The notes: generated from the letters alone by a model not told the origin. DNA of 64,000 bases from Polycladidibacter hongkongensis (GCF_001561995.1 NZ_LLWC01000022.1:496001-560000); one strand, 5' to 3'. Positions 38,953 through 48,155 are shown, numbered from the stretch's first letter. Translations and numbers: made by a program.

Positions 38953-40455
38953 CTATTTACGCCCAAAGATCGGCGCCAGTACCAGATAGGCAGCACCAGC
39001 AACAAACAGCCCGACGAACCAAGCATAGGTATAGATAGCTGCAAAGATATCCGGGATATCCTGCACCAAGCCAACCCCCTGCAAGAAGCCGGGGAAGTTT
39101 GGCGCAATACCGATAAGCATCGCCAGCATACCGGCCCAGTTCCAACCGTTTGAGGCAGCGTAAATGCCATCTTTCTTAAAGAGCTCTGCCACATCCAGCT
39201 TGGTTTTGCGCAGCAGATAATAGTCAGCCAGCATAATCCCGGCAATTGGCCCCAACAGCGCTGAATAGGCAATCAACCAGCCCACAATATGATTAACCAG
39301 CACCCAAGGGAACATCACCAAGCCAATCCCGGCAGTGATATAGCCGCCACGGCGCATGTTGATGCTGCGCGGCGCAAGATTGGAAAACCCATGCGCTGGT
39401 GCCACAACGTTTGCCGCAAGGTTTGTTGTCAGCGTCGCCACAATCAGCACCACCAACGCCAGAATAATACCCATGCCGCCCATGCGCTCGGCCAATGCCA
39501 CAGGGTCCCAGATAGCCTCACCGTAAATCACCACAGTTGCCGAGGTGACAGCGGCCGCGATAAAGGCAAACAGCGCCATGGGCAATGGCAAGCCAACAGC
39601 TTGGCCAACCAACTGGTCTTTTTGGCTGGAGGCATAGCGGGTAAAATCTGGGATATTCAGCGCCAGTGTCGCCCAATAGCCAATCATCCCTGTTAGGCCC
39701 GGCCAGAAAGCGCTCCAGAACTGCCCCTCTTTCGGTTGCCCCACATCAAACTGGCTTGGCGTAGACAGCATTGCACCAAACCCGCCAGCTTGCACATAGG
39801 CCCACGCCAACAGGGCAAAACCCATAAGCAGCAGGAACGGCGCGGCGTAAATCTCCAGCCAGCGGATGGACTCGGTCCCATTGCGGATGAAGTACAGATG
39901 CAGCGCCCAAAACGCGAGGAACGAAATAAACTGGCCCGCATTAATGCCAAGCACCGGTAGCGCCTCGCCCGCCAGCGCCCCATCAAACAGGGTGTTCAAA
40001 ATCACATAGATCGCCGAACCGCCAACCCACGTCTGGATACCAAACCAGCCACAAGCCACGATACCACGCGCAACAGCCGGAATTTTCGCCCCGACAGGCC
40101 CGAAGGATGACCGCAGCAACACAGGAAATGGAATGCCATATTTGGTGCCCGCATGGCCAATCAACACCATCGGCACCAACACAATCACGTTGGCAAGCAG
40201 GATAATCACCACCGCCTGATCCCAGCTCATTCCATCACTAATCAGGTAGGATGCCAGCATATAAGCCGGAATGCTCACCACCATACCAACCCAAAGCGCG
40301 GCAATCGACAGCCAGTTCCATGTGCGGGCCTGCGCCGATGTGGGCAGTTGGTCTTCGTTGTAAAGCTCAGCATCAATACCGGCGAGCTGGCTATGCATAA
40401 TGCCGAACTCGTCCGCGACTGGGGTCTCAGATACCCCGGTTTCCAATTGTGACAT
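38953..40455 (-). CDS. NCS1-family nucleobase:cation symporter
   Basis: A 500-residue membrane protein with about 12 hydrophobic spans. The NCS1 signs are NWLSIAALWVGM at the first helix, GIPFPVLLRSSFGPVGAKIPA, CGWFGIQTWVGG and DFTRYASSQ. Members import uracil, thymine, cytosine, allantoin or hydantoins with Na+ or H+. Next to an omega-aminotransferase and a RutR-like regulator, a pyrimidine base or its breakdown product is the likely substrate, which is inference. The start at 40455 (MSQLETG) follows GGGGA and was preferred to 40515. It lies 296 bp downstream of the aminotransferase gene, on the same strand. Confidence 0.88.
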   Translation of the reverse strand: MSQLETGVSETPVADEFGIMHSQLAGIDAELYNEDQLPTSAQARTWNWLSIAALWVGMVVSIPAYMLASYLISDGMSWDQAVVIILLANVIVLVPMVLIGHAGTKYGIPFPVLLRSSFGPVGAKIPAVARGIVACGWFGIQTWVGGSAIYVILNTLFDGALAGEALPVLGINAGQFISFLAFWALHLYFIRNGTESIRWLEIYAAPFLLLMGFALLAWAYVQAGGFGAMLSTPSQFDVGQPKEGQFWSAFWPGLTGMIGYWATLALNIPDFTRYASSQKDQLVGQAVGLPLPMALFAFIAAAVTSATVVIYGEAIWDPVALAERMGGMGIILALVVLIVATLTTNLAANVVAPAHGFSNLAPRSINMRRGGYITAGIGLVMFPWVLVNHIVGWLIAYSALLGPIAGIMLADYYLLRKTKLDVAELFKKDGIYAASNGWNWAGMLAMLIGIAPNFPGFLQGVGLVQDIPDIFAAIYTYAWFVGLFVAGAAYLVLAPIFGRK

Positions 40456-40751
40456 GATTTTCCCCAAAAGAGATCTCTGCAACGCATGCAATGTCATAGG
40501 ACATCGCGCAAGCAAATTGGCGAGGGTTTAACACAAGTCAAAACACTGTCATGTAAAATCTGAGATATTTTAATTGTCAGAGCCTGCAGAATCGGAACAA
40601 CCGCATATCCTCTGCCAAGTATTCCACATTTACCTTTGTTTTTTTACTGCTTGGTCAAAGCTTAAGCGCAAAACAACTTTAGGCAATGGCCTTCGATTCC
40701 CAAATCGCAGACCAATACCACCCAAACCATTTTTACAGCTGCGTAATCTGC
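40456..40751. other. Spacer between aminotransferase and permease genes
   Basis: About 296 bp. It holds a TTGGTCAA (40651-40658), which equals one half of the RutR consensus TTGACCA-NN-TGGTCAA, but no left half. No frame, hairpin or strong -35/-10 pair is seen; the permease may still have its own promoter here. Confidence 0.45.
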
Positions 40752-42077
40752 TTAGCTCATCCGCAGAACACGCCCCAAGCATTCGACGATCTGGTCAATC
40801 TGAACCCGATTAATAATAAGCGGGGGCGAAAGCGCAATTATATCGCCCGTTGTGCGGATCAACACCCCCTCTTCATAGGCCCGAAGGAAGGCATTAAACG
40901 CGCGCTTGGTAAGTGCTCCCGCAATCGGATCAAGCTCCACAGCCCCTACAAGACCAATGCTACGAATATCAATCACATGCGGCAAATCTTGCAGGCTATG
41001 TAATGCCTCAGTCCAATAGGCTTCCAGCTCGCCAGCACGCACCAATAGCCCTTCTTCACGATAAACATCCAACGTCGCCAACGCCGCAGCGCAGGCCATC
41101 GGGCTGCCTGAATAGGTATATCCATGAAACAGCTCAATGCTTTGCTCGGGGCCTTGCATCAGCGCATCATATATTTTGCCCTGCACAAACACGGCCCCCA
41201 TGGGAATAACGCCGTTGGTCAGCCCTTTCGCGCACACAACCATATCCGGCACAACATCAAAATGCTCCACTGCAAACGGCGAGCCCAAACGGCCGAACCC
41301 GGTAATTACCTCATCAAAGATTAAAAGGATATCATGCTTATCACAAATCTCGCGCAGTCGCTTCAGATAGCCCTTCGGCGGGATTAGCACTCCGGTAGAA
41401 CCTGCCACCGGCTCCACAATAACTGCCGCAATTGTCCCCGCCCCATGCAGCGCCACCAGTTGCTCCAGCGCGTCCGCCTTGTCTGCGCCGTGTTCCGGCT
41501 GGCCTTTACAAAAAGCGTTCCGCGCCAGATCGTGCGTATGTGGCAGATGATCAACGCCCCCCAAGAGCGCACCATATTGCTGCCTGTTTGCGACGATGCC
41601 GCCAACGGAGGTACCGCCAAAATTCACCCCATGATACCCGCGCTCGCGGCCAATCAGGCGCGTACGGCCACCTTGCCCGCACGCCCGTTGATAAGCCAAT
41701 GCGATTTTCAGCGCAGTTTCCACCCCTTCCGAACCGGAGTTGCTGAAAAAAACGTGATCAAGCCCGCTGCCTTCCGGCATCAGTTGCACCAAACGGTTGG
41801 ACAACTCAAACGCCTTGGGATGGCCCATCTGAAAGGCAGGCGCGTAGTCCAGTTCTTGCGCCTGTACAGCAATGGCTTCGCTAATCTTGCTGCGCCCATG
41901 GCCCGCGTTGCAGCACCAAAGCCCCGCTGTGCCGTCCAGCACTTGCCGGCCATCAGCGCTGGTATAGTGCATGTCCTTGGCCGCCACGAGCAAGCGTGGC
42001 GCCTGCTTAAACTGACGGTTCGCCGTAAACGGCATCCAAAACGCATCAAGATCATTTGGTAAGGAAGACGCCGCCAT
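40752..42077 (-). CDS. Class III omega-amino acid:pyruvate aminotransferase
   Basis: A 441-residue PLP enzyme of fold type I. FFSNSGSEGVETALKIALAY holds the phosphate-binding turn, ERGYHGVNFGGTSVGG the ring-stacking Tyr, LLIFDEVITGFGRLG the Asp that pairs with the pyridine nitrogen, and VCAKGLTNGVIPMGAV the catalytic Lys. This set fits beta-alanine:pyruvate aminotransferases (omega-APT), which convert beta-alanine to malonate semialdehyde. The start at 42077 (MAASSLPND) has GGGAGC upstream. It is divergent from a RutR-like regulator and upstream of an NCS1 permease, so a role after pyrimidine ring opening is likely. Confidence 0.9.
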   Translation of the reverse strand: MAASSLPNDLDAFWMPFTANRQFKQAPRLLVAAKDMHYTSADGRQVLDGTAGLWCCNAGHGRSKISEAIAVQAQELDYAPAFQMGHPKAFELSNRLVQLMPEGSGLDHVFFSNSGSEGVETALKIALAYQRACGQGGRTRLIGRERGYHGVNFGGTSVGGIVANRQQYGALLGGVDHLPHTHDLARNAFCKGQPEHGADKADALEQLVALHGAGTIAAVIVEPVAGSTGVLIPPKGYLKRLREICDKHDILLIFDEVITGFGRLGSPFAVEHFDVVPDMVVCAKGLTNGVIPMGAVFVQGKIYDALMQGPEQSIELFHGYTYSGSPMACAAALATLDVYREEGLLVRAGELEAYWTEALHSLQDLPHVIDIRSIGLVGAVELDPIAGALTKRAFNAFLRAYEEGVLIRTTGDIIALSPPLIINRVQIDQIVECLGRVLRMS

Positions 42078-42144
42078 GCCTTTGCTCCCACTCAGCATTC
42101 CACAGGATTTCAAGTGCTAGCAAAACTAACGAAAAGACATAAGC

Positions 42145-42158
42145 TAGACCTGCGTCTA
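42145..42158. promoter_or_regulatory. Candidate operator of the RutR-like regulator
   Basis: TAGACCTGCGTCTA, 5-bp arms TAGAC/GTCTA around 4 bases, lies between the divergent aminotransferase and regulator genes. It partly resembles the RutR box (GACC...GTC core). It is short, so it could be chance. Confidence 0.35.
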
Positions 42159-42280
42159 AGTTGGCAGCGAGGCACACACGGCACAGTTGTGCGACAGATC
42201 GGCTAACCACCCGCGCGGCCCTTTCTGCTACTCTCAAAATCTGCTAGTGCAAAGACAACCATAACAGACAGGTGCAAAGC

Positions 42281-42916
42281 ATGGCGCGTGCGTCAGACGC
42301 CAAAACACAAACGCGCATTCAGCGCGAAAAAAAGCAAATCATCTTGGAAGCCGCACTCGAAGTGTTTTCCGCTCACGGCTACAAGGGCGCGACACTGGAG
42401 CAAATCGCCAACCAGTCCAATCTGTCCAAGCCCAATTTACTGTATTACTTTGACAGCAAGGAAGGTATCTTCCAGCGCCTTATCGAAGAACTTCTGGTTT
42501 CCTGGCTTGATCCGCTGCGCAAGTTTTCCGCCACCGGAAATCCCGTCGAAGAGATTTGCGCCTATGTTCAAAGAAAGCTGGAAATGGCGCGGGACTACCC
42601 CCGCGAAAGCCGCCTCTTTGCCACAGAAATCATCCAGGGTGCCAAGCATATTCATCCGCAACTGGCAGGCCCTCTTAAACAGCTTGTTGATGATAAAGCT
42701 GAGATTATCGAGTACTGGGCCCACAGCGGTGCCATCAATCCGGTTGACCCTTACCACTTGCTATTTTCGATTTGGTCAACAACGCAGCATTACGCAGATT
42801 TCAGCAGCCAAGTAAACGCCATCTTAGGGCACAACGCACCCAATTGGTTTGTGGATGCATCTGCGCACCTTGATCGCATGTTCCGCGCCATGTTAACGCC
42901 TCCAACCAAAGCATAG
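42281..42916 (+). CDS. TetR-family regulator, RutR-like
   Basis: A 211-residue repressor. The N-terminal TetR helix-turn-helix covers GATLEQIANQSNLSKPNLLYYF (near residues 36-57). The C-terminal domain follows RutR closely: KLEMARDYPRESRLFATEI, DPYHLLFSIWSTTQHYADFS. RutR of E. coli senses uracil and thymine and controls pyrimidine-base use. Uracil sensing here is inferred from similarity and from its neighbours (an omega-aminotransferase and NCS1 permease). The ATG at 42281 was preferred to an upstream GTG at 42272. Confidence 0.87.
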   Translation: MARASDAKTQTRIQREKKQIILEAALEVFSAHGYKGATLEQIANQSNLSKPNLLYYFDSKEGIFQRLIEELLVSWLDPLRKFSATGNPVEEICAYVQRKLEMARDYPRESRLFATEIIQGAKHIHPQLAGPLKQLVDDKAEIIEYWAHSGAINPVDPYHLLFSIWSTTQHYADFSSQVNAILGHNAPNWFVDASAHLDRMFRAMLTPPTKA

Positions 42917-42953
42917 CCTTGGTTGGAGTTCTTTCGATCACATAGAGACAAAC

Positions 42954-43529
42954 CTAGTTGGCGATCTGGTAGCGTTTGATTTCGCTTGAGGTCATCCAAT
43001 GCACATCATCAGCTGGCGCAGCTTCCAGCGTATACCAGTAAAACGCCTCTTGTATGCCTATGCTGCGGTAGTACTCTAGATAATGTTGGTGCATAGGGTC
43101 ATCCTTTGGCGCTTCAGCACCGGTTTGCCCATCGCTGTCAGCCCAAGAATGCACGCCAATTTGCGCACCTTTCGCAACTATGCGTTTCTTGCCAGCGAGA
43201 AAGAAGTCCGTACCACCGGATGCCACCATGCTGTCCTTCGTCAGACGTGTGGTCAACCCCGCCTCCCGCACCATAAGCGCTGCCTCCAGATTGGCCACAT
43301 CATCAGCAGAACCCGGTACCTCAACCAGAACAATCTCTTTCAACTTCGGGTTATCCTCAAGCAACTCTTCCACGAGATCCGGTGCGTCACTGTCAATAAC
43401 ACCGCTCATATAGGCAGTTGCACCCTCAACACGAAAGGAAAGCTCCTCATCCGCGTTGGCCAAACCCACAACAACAAATCCGGCAACAACCGCAGCAACA
43501 CCTGTTGCTGCCCACTTTTTAAAACTCAT
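42954..43529 (-). CDS. Exported ClpP/crotonase-fold protein (COG3904-like)
   Basis: A 191-residue protein with a signal peptide (residues 1 to about 27, ending LANA). The mature part follows the ClpP-like fold of predicted periplasmic proteins: AYMSGVIDSDAPDLVEELLE (strand-helix with an oxyanion-type Gly), then SMVASGGTDFFLAGKKRIVAKG with a candidate catalytic Ser, then IGVHSWADSDGQ with a candidate His. The Ser-Gly and His positions are those of serine peptidases of the ClpP/SppA type, but activity is unproven. It is a single gene next to a tRNA gene. Function unknown. Confidence 0.7.
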   Translation of the reverse strand: MSFKKWAATGVAAVVAGFVVVGLANADEELSFRVEGATAYMSGVIDSDAPDLVEELLEDNPKLKEIVLVEVPGSADDVANLEAALMVREAGLTTRLTKDSMVASGGTDFFLAGKKRIVAKGAQIGVHSWADSDGQTGAEAPKDDPMHQHYLEYYRSIGIQEAFYWYTLEAAPADDVHWMTSSEIKRYQIAN

Positions 43530-43707
43530 TCCAAACCCCAGTCAGCACAATTTAAGCAAAAACCCGCTTGGGCTTCTGCGCTTTGAAAACTATCTGACCA
43601 GTTTGAGCTTCATTGTTTTGTCCGGCACATCTTTGAAAATAGAAACAGCAGCCTCCACCTGCATCACTGGAGGTCAGCATCACTCATATTGCGTTTTGGG
43701 AAGAAAG

Positions 43708-43784
43708 TGGTGGGCCCGGAGGGACTTGAACCCCCAACCAATCCGTTATGAGCGGACGGCTCTAACCAGTTGAGCTACAGGCCC
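43708..43784 (-). tRNA. tRNA with anticodon CAT (probably tRNA-Ile2)
   Basis: A 77-base cloverleaf on the minus strand with encoded CCA. The acceptor stem is GGGCCTG/CGGGCCC, the D arm contains AGCTCAACTGGTTAGAGC, the anticodon loop is CTCATAA (anticodon CAT), and the T arm is GGGGGTTCAAGTCCCTC. CAT reads Met, or Ile when the C is changed to lysidine. The GC-rich acceptor and the T loop are not those of an initiator tRNA. The pattern resembles alphaproteobacterial tRNA-Ile2, but elongator Met is not excluded. Confidence 0.9.
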
Positions 43785-43981
43785 ACTTAGGCTTTTCCTA
43801 TACCAGTGTACCGCCCCTAGTAAATAGGAAATCTCCATCTTTAAACATGCAAGTTTGAAACAACGCTTGCCTTTAGCCTCACCCATCTCCAAAAATTGCT
43901 TCATACTTATCAGTTAAACAAAACTGGCCAGTGTCGTAGGTTTTCAATCTGTCCGTTTGGCATTGTCCTTAGGAGACATTC

Positions 43982-45040
43982 ATGCGCAATCACCTCCTCC
44001 AAACATTCATCACCATTGCGCTTCTCTGCCTCATTGGTTGGCTGTTGGTGATTGGGCGCTCGCTCATTGTACCCCTGATCATTGCACTCATTCTCTGGTA
44101 CATTGCCAATTCCCTTTCAAATCTACTTCGACAAGCTCCCAAAATCGGTAGTTTTCTGCCAAAACCACTAACAATGATACTAGCGCTCCTGTTGATGCTC
44201 TATTTGCTCACGCTCGTTTTTGCCATGTTGTCGAGCAACCTGCAGGATCTCGCTGGAGATGCGCCTGAATACCAGCAGCGTCTGGACCGGCTTTTCGCCA
44301 GCATCTCCACGGAGCTGCAGCTAAAAAATCCGATTGCCCTGTCAGATCTGGTGCCAAATTTCTCTCTCACCCAAGCCATCTCAACAGGCGCGGCGCTGAT
44401 CACCAGCTTGGCCGGTTCCGGCTCTCTTGTCTTCATCTATCTGCTGTTCATGATTATGGAAGCAGCCACCTTTGATAAGAAACTGGAAGCACTCTTTGAA
44501 AGCAAAGAGAAGTTTGCCCTAGCTCTGGCAATCCGCCGCGAGATCGCCCATCGCATGCGCCATTATCTGGGCATCAAGACCGCTGTCAGTCTCGCAACCG
44601 GCTTGCTGACCTATTTGTTGCTCACGGTGGTCGGCCTGCCATATGCGCCGCTATTCGGATTTATTGCCTATCTGCTCAACTACATACCAACAATAGGCTC
44701 GCTGATCTCTGTTGTTTTTCCTGCCCTGCTCTCACTGGTCTACTTCGAGAACATAAGCAACTTTATGATAATCTCGCTCGGCCTAGGCTCTATCCAGTTT
44801 GTTCTTGGCAATGTGATCGAGCCCCGCCTGATGGGCAACAGCCTGAACATTTCACCCCTCGTCATCATGATCTCGCTGACGCTCTGGGGCGCCATTTGGG
44901 GTGTTCTGGGCATGGTCCTGTGTATTCCGCTGGTTGTCCTTGCTATGATCATTTGCGCACAGTTCCCCACCTCACGCCCGATTGCCATTCTGCTTTCTGC
45001 CAATGGCGATGTTGGCGAACCCATAAAACTGCAAAGCTGA
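43982..45040 (+). CDS. AI-2E family (PerM-type) transporter
   Basis: A 352-residue membrane protein. Hydrophobic spans are at about 5-25, 30-50, 58-80, 145-160, 205-230, 240-260 and 290-330, with a soluble helical insertion near 85-140. LFGFIAYLLNYIPTIGSLISV (shown by its core NYIPTIGS) is the family signature, followed by GNVIEPRLMGNSLNISPLVI. Members include Na+/H+ antiporters and the proposed AI-2 exporter TqsA; substrate cannot be predicted. TAGGAGA is 6 bases before the ATG. It is followed after 102 bp by a SIMPL gene. Confidence 0.88.
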   Translation: MRNHLLQTFITIALLCLIGWLLVIGRSLIVPLIIALILWYIANSLSNLLRQAPKIGSFLPKPLTMILALLLMLYLLTLVFAMLSSNLQDLAGDAPEYQQRLDRLFASISTELQLKNPIALSDLVPNFSLTQAISTGAALITSLAGSGSLVFIYLLFMIMEAATFDKKLEALFESKEKFALALAIRREIAHRMRHYLGIKTAVSLATGLLTYLLLTVVGLPYAPLFGFIAYLLNYIPTIGSLISVVFPALLSLVYFENISNFMIISLGLGSIQFVLGNVIEPRLMGNSLNISPLVIMISLTLWGAIWGVLGMVLCIPLVVLAMIICAQFPTSRPIAILLSANGDVGEPIKLQS

Positions 45041-45142
45041 TGATAAACGCGACATCGACCAAAAACCCGCCGCAATTCATTGTCTAGATTTGCAATGAGC
45101 AAAAACAACCCCAGACACCGGCCTAAACCAAGGAAACATCCT

Positions 45143-45877
45143 ATGTTTGTTGAAAGAGGTTTCATTTCCAGCGCGCTTATTTGTCTCGCCCTTGTGGGCG
45201 CACCGGCCATAGCCGCGGCAGAACAACCAGAAAAGCAGCCTGCTGTGGTGACAGTCACCGGCACCGGCAGCGTATTCGTAGAGCCGGATAAAGCAGTGAT
45301 CCGTGCCAGCGTGCTCTCCACAGGCAAGGAAGCCGCTGCTGCCTTGACACAAAACTCCAAAACCATGCAAGCCATAATGGCTGTGCTGCGCAAGCAAGGC
45401 TTGGAGCCACGCCAGATGCAAACATCCGGTTTTGGCATCTCGCCCATTTATAGCCGCCCTGAGCCCGGCAAGCCACACCGGGCTGATGAACCACCAAAAA
45501 TCATCGGCTACCAAGTCAATAACGGGCTGGCCATCATCGTCAAGGATCTGGATAACCTTGGCCCGCTGATTGATCGACTTGCCAAATCCGGCGCTAACAG
45601 CATCTCAGACATCTCGTTTCAGGTGTCAGATCGCAGCTTAAAGCTAGATGAAGCGCGCCGCTTCGCCGTGGCAGATGCTCGCCGCAAGGCAGAGCTCTAC
45701 GCGAGCAGCGCTGGAGTGCAGCTCGGCCAACCCCTCAAAATAGCAGAGGCAGGCAGCAATCATTATCCAATGCAGGAAATGCGGATGATGACCAAGGCGA
45801 TGGACGCCGCCCCGCCAATGGCTGCGGGCCAAGAACAACTGACCACGTCAGTTACCATTGTGTACGCCCTAAAATAG
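45143..45877 (+). CDS. SIMPL domain (DUF541) periplasmic protein
   Basis: A 244-residue protein with a signal peptide (about residues 1-26, ending IAAAE). The mature protein starts with the SIMPL pattern VVTVTGTGSVFVEPDKAVIRA, and continues with GISPIYSRPE and FAVADARRKAELYASSAGVQLG, as in the outer-membrane-associated oxidative stress proteins YggE and BP26/OMP28 of Brucella. It forms ring-shaped oligomers in known members. The start at 45143 has AAGGAA upstream and begins the signal peptide; a longer frame starts at 45080. Confidence 0.88.
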   Translation: MFVERGFISSALICLALVGAPAIAAAEQPEKQPAVVTVTGTGSVFVEPDKAVIRASVLSTGKEAAAALTQNSKTMQAIMAVLRKQGLEPRQMQTSGFGISPIYSRPEPGKPHRADEPPKIIGYQVNNGLAIIVKDLDNLGPLIDRLAKSGANSISDISFQVSDRSLKLDEARRFAVADARRKAELYASSAGVQLGQPLKIAEAGSNHYPMQEMRMMTKAMDAAPPMAAGQEQLTTSVTIVYALK

Positions 45878-45897
45878 CCGCGAACGAGAAGTTTTTG

Positions 45898-45913
45898 GGG
45901 AGCTTCGGCTCCC
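45898..45913 (+). terminator. Short GC hairpin with TTCG loop
   Basis: GGGAGC-TTCG-GCTCCC begins 21 bases after the SIMPL stop. It is a very stable stem with an ideal tetraloop, but no T run follows, so it may protect the 3' end of the message rather than stop transcription by itself. Confidence 0.5.
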
Positions 45914-46003
45914 TGATACACTTTGATACAGCTCTGCGATATTTGCGTACCTGTCCTTTGCTAGATTGGCAGAAATTCAAACACCAATCGCCAAGGATTC
46001 ACT

Positions 46004-46495
46004 ATGCCTAAAATACGGCCCGCGAACTATTCCAGTCTGCAAAAAGCACTGCACTGGATCATTGCACTCCTGATCTTCTACCAAATCACGTTCGTCGAGT
46101 ATCTAGAGAAAATGGGAGAAGCTTTCCGCAGTGGTGGCATGCCAGACACACTAACCAGCATTCTTGGCAACGGGCATATTGTATCTGGCTGTACCATCCT
46201 TGCCCTTGTGTTGCTCCGCTTGTGGTTACGGATCAAGAATGGCGCCCCGGCCGAACCAGAGGGCACATCACCATTAATGGCAAAAGCAGCAACCGCCGCC
46301 CACCACACGTTCTATCTCATCCTGTTGCTAGCGCCCCTATCAGGCATTGCCATGTACTTTCTAGGCTTCCGGCAGGCTGGCGCTATACACCACTTTATGG
46401 AACCAGCCTTCTTGTTGCTCATTACCTTGCATGTGGGTGCCGCCTTGTGGCACCAATTCATCATCAAGGATAAACTATTGCAACGCATGATCTAA
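46004..46495 (+). CDS. Cytochrome b561 family protein
   Basis: A 163-residue membrane protein with four hydrophobic spans. Likely haem-ligand histidines are in LQKALHWIIALL (first helix), GNGHIVSG (second), TAAHHTFYLILL (third) and TLHVGAALWHQF (fourth). It moves electrons between quinol and periplasmic or cytoplasmic partners in the inner membrane. It is a single gene ended by a strong terminator. Typical CybB-type length is about 175 residues. Confidence 0.88.
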   Translation: MPKIRPANYSSLQKALHWIIALLIFYQITFVEYLEKMGEAFRSGGMPDTLTSILGNGHIVSGCTILALVLLRLWLRIKNGAPAEPEGTSPLMAKAATAAHHTFYLILLLAPLSGIAMYFLGFRQAGAIHHFMEPAFLLLITLHVGAALWHQFIIKDKLLQRMI

Positions 46496-46524
46496 GTTGC
46501 CAACTCCAAGGAAGGCACTGCAAG

Positions 46525-46552
46525 AACCCGGCCCACCAGCCGGGTTTTTTCT
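46525..46552 (+). terminator. Terminator after the cytochrome b561 gene
   Basis: AACCCGGC/GCCGGGTT stem with a 6-base loop, then TTTTCTC. It is 30 bases after the stop codon. Confidence 0.88.
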
Positions 46553-46648
46553 CGCTGCGATAATAAAATAACACTTGCCTTTTTATATTTCGTGACCCAA
46601 GATGGAATTAAGAAACAATTATATTTCTTAATTAAGGTCCTGAATCAA

Positions 46649-48088
46649 ATGCCAAGCACTTTAAAAAAAACGCTCCCAAGCGAACCAAATTGGCCACTAA
46701 TTCTGCAAGGAAAATACATCGCCGCGACCATCGCAATCGCGTTGGGGATCGGTTCACACGCCATCAACGGCTTCATCTCCGCTGCGATCCTGCCAGATAT
46801 TATTGCAGAAGTGGGCGGCGAAACACGCGCCTACTGGGTCTTCAGCCTCTTCCAGATCACTGCCATTTTGGGTGGAACGCTGACCGGTTCGCTAAAAAGC
46901 CGCTTTGGTGCTAAGTCGCTTTACACGCTCGCTGCCGGGCTGCTGGCTTCCGGCTCCTTACTCGCCGGCCTTGCCGCTTCTCTCAATATGCTGTTACTTG
47001 GAAGAGCCTTGCAAGGGTTTGCCGAAGGGATGATTATCGCGCTGTCCTACGCAGTCATCTATGACATCTACCCTAAGTCGGCAGTCTCGAAGGTTTTTGC
47101 AATGTCGGCCAGCGTCTGGGCATTGGCGGCGGGCATTGGCCCGGTCAGCGCCGGTTACCTCACCGAACTCTGGTCGTGGCGCGCCGCATACTTAGTAAAC
47201 CTACCGCTTGTCACGCTGCTGCTCGCCCTCGCACTGTTTGTAATGCCCGCAAAAGCCCGCGATGCTACAGAAAAAGAGGCGTTAATGGCTGGCCTATCAA
47301 AGTTTGCCCGCCTTACCTGCCTCGGCAGTGCCGTACTGCTGGTTAGCTATGTCGGCCAAGCCAGCAGCCTAGATACCAGTCTGGCACTCTTCGCGCTCGG
47401 CATAGCCATGTTTGCTATCACCCACCGCTGGGATAGACAGTCGAGCGCGCCCCTCATTCCGCGCGTCGCATTTAACCCCCATTATCTGATCGGGGCGGTC
47501 ATGCTGGTCATCCTGTTGGACAGTTCAGCCTCATCTGTGCGCATGCTCTACGGCAATGCCCTTGGCCGCACCCTATGGGGCTTGAGCATAACCGAAGCCG
47601 CCTATCTGATGACCATACTTGCCTTTAGCTGGAGTTTTGCAGCTTGGTTTGTTGCCAAGGACATCGATAAAAGCCGGCAGTTTCGACTGATCCGGATAGG
47701 CACCAGCGCTATTGCAAGCGGCCTGCTGCTCATGGCCTTGGCTCTTGCCTTAAGCTCGCTCCCCCTCTTTGCACTGGCGCTGGCTCTATCGGGCGCGGGC
47801 TATGGCATAAGCAACCAGTACCTAAGCCAAGTGGCTGTTTATGCAAGCAATAGCAGTGACCGTGACCGCGCTGCGGCCTTCCTTCCCTCGGTAGGTTCGA
47901 TCGGCATCGCCATTGGGGCAGCGCTGAACGCTCTCATTGCCCGCGTCATCGGCCTCACTGAAGCTGGTAGCAGTGAAATCCTCAGCGCACAAACGGCAAG
48001 CGCCCATGCGCCAACCCAGTTTGCGCTTTTATCCCTGCTGGCCATAGCTGCGGCTTTTCTTGCCCGTCGCCTCCATCGGTTGGCATAA
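46649..48088 (+). CDS. Major facilitator superfamily transporter
   Basis: A 479-residue permease with about 12-14 hydrophobic spans. The MFS signature loop between helices 2 and 3 reads GSLKSRFGAKSLYTLAAGLL, and LGRALQGFAEGMIIALSYAV belongs to helix 4, where the Arg and Gly positions of the drug/H+ antiporters (DHA2-like) are kept. Substrate is not predictable. The start at 46649 (MPSTLKK) was chosen over a GTG at 46592. The ribosome site is weak (AAGG, 10 bases upstream). It is a single gene, convergent with rpoD. Confidence 0.85.
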   Translation: MPSTLKKTLPSEPNWPLILQGKYIAATIAIALGIGSHAINGFISAAILPDIIAEVGGETRAYWVFSLFQITAILGGTLTGSLKSRFGAKSLYTLAAGLLASGSLLAGLAASLNMLLLGRALQGFAEGMIIALSYAVIYDIYPKSAVSKVFAMSASVWALAAGIGPVSAGYLTELWSWRAAYLVNLPLVTLLLALALFVMPAKARDATEKEALMAGLSKFARLTCLGSAVLLVSYVGQASSLDTSLALFALGIAMFAITHRWDRQSSAPLIPRVAFNPHYLIGAVMLVILLDSSASSVRMLYGNALGRTLWGLSITEAAYLMTILAFSWSFAAWFVAKDIDKSRQFRLIRIGTSAIASGLLLMALALALSSLPLFALALALSGAGYGISNQYLSQVAVYASNSSDRDRAAAFLPSVGSIGIAIGAALNALIARVIGLTEAGSSEILSAQTASAHAPTQFALLSLLAIAAAFLARRLHRLA

Positions 48089-48103
48089 CTCTACCAGCCA
48101 AAA

Positions 48104-48136
48104 CAAAAGGGGGCGCCTATAGGCACCCCCTTGATT
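48104..48136. terminator. Bidirectional terminator between MFS gene and rpoD
   Basis: AAGGGGG and CCCCCTT arms enclosing an inner GCCTATAGGC palindrome. On the minus strand it runs into TTTTGTTTTGG, suitable for rpoD; on the plus strand TTGATTG follows. Confidence 0.85.
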
Positions 48137-48155
48137 GTTTTGGCGGCCGCAGCCT

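Noticed and set aside
40651-40658. TTGGTCAA before the NCS1 permease gene as a RutR site
   Set aside because: Only one half of the palindromic consensus is present.
43708-43784. tRNA gene considered as an integration site for a mobile element
   Set aside because: No integrase gene and no repeat of the tRNA 3' end were seen nearby.
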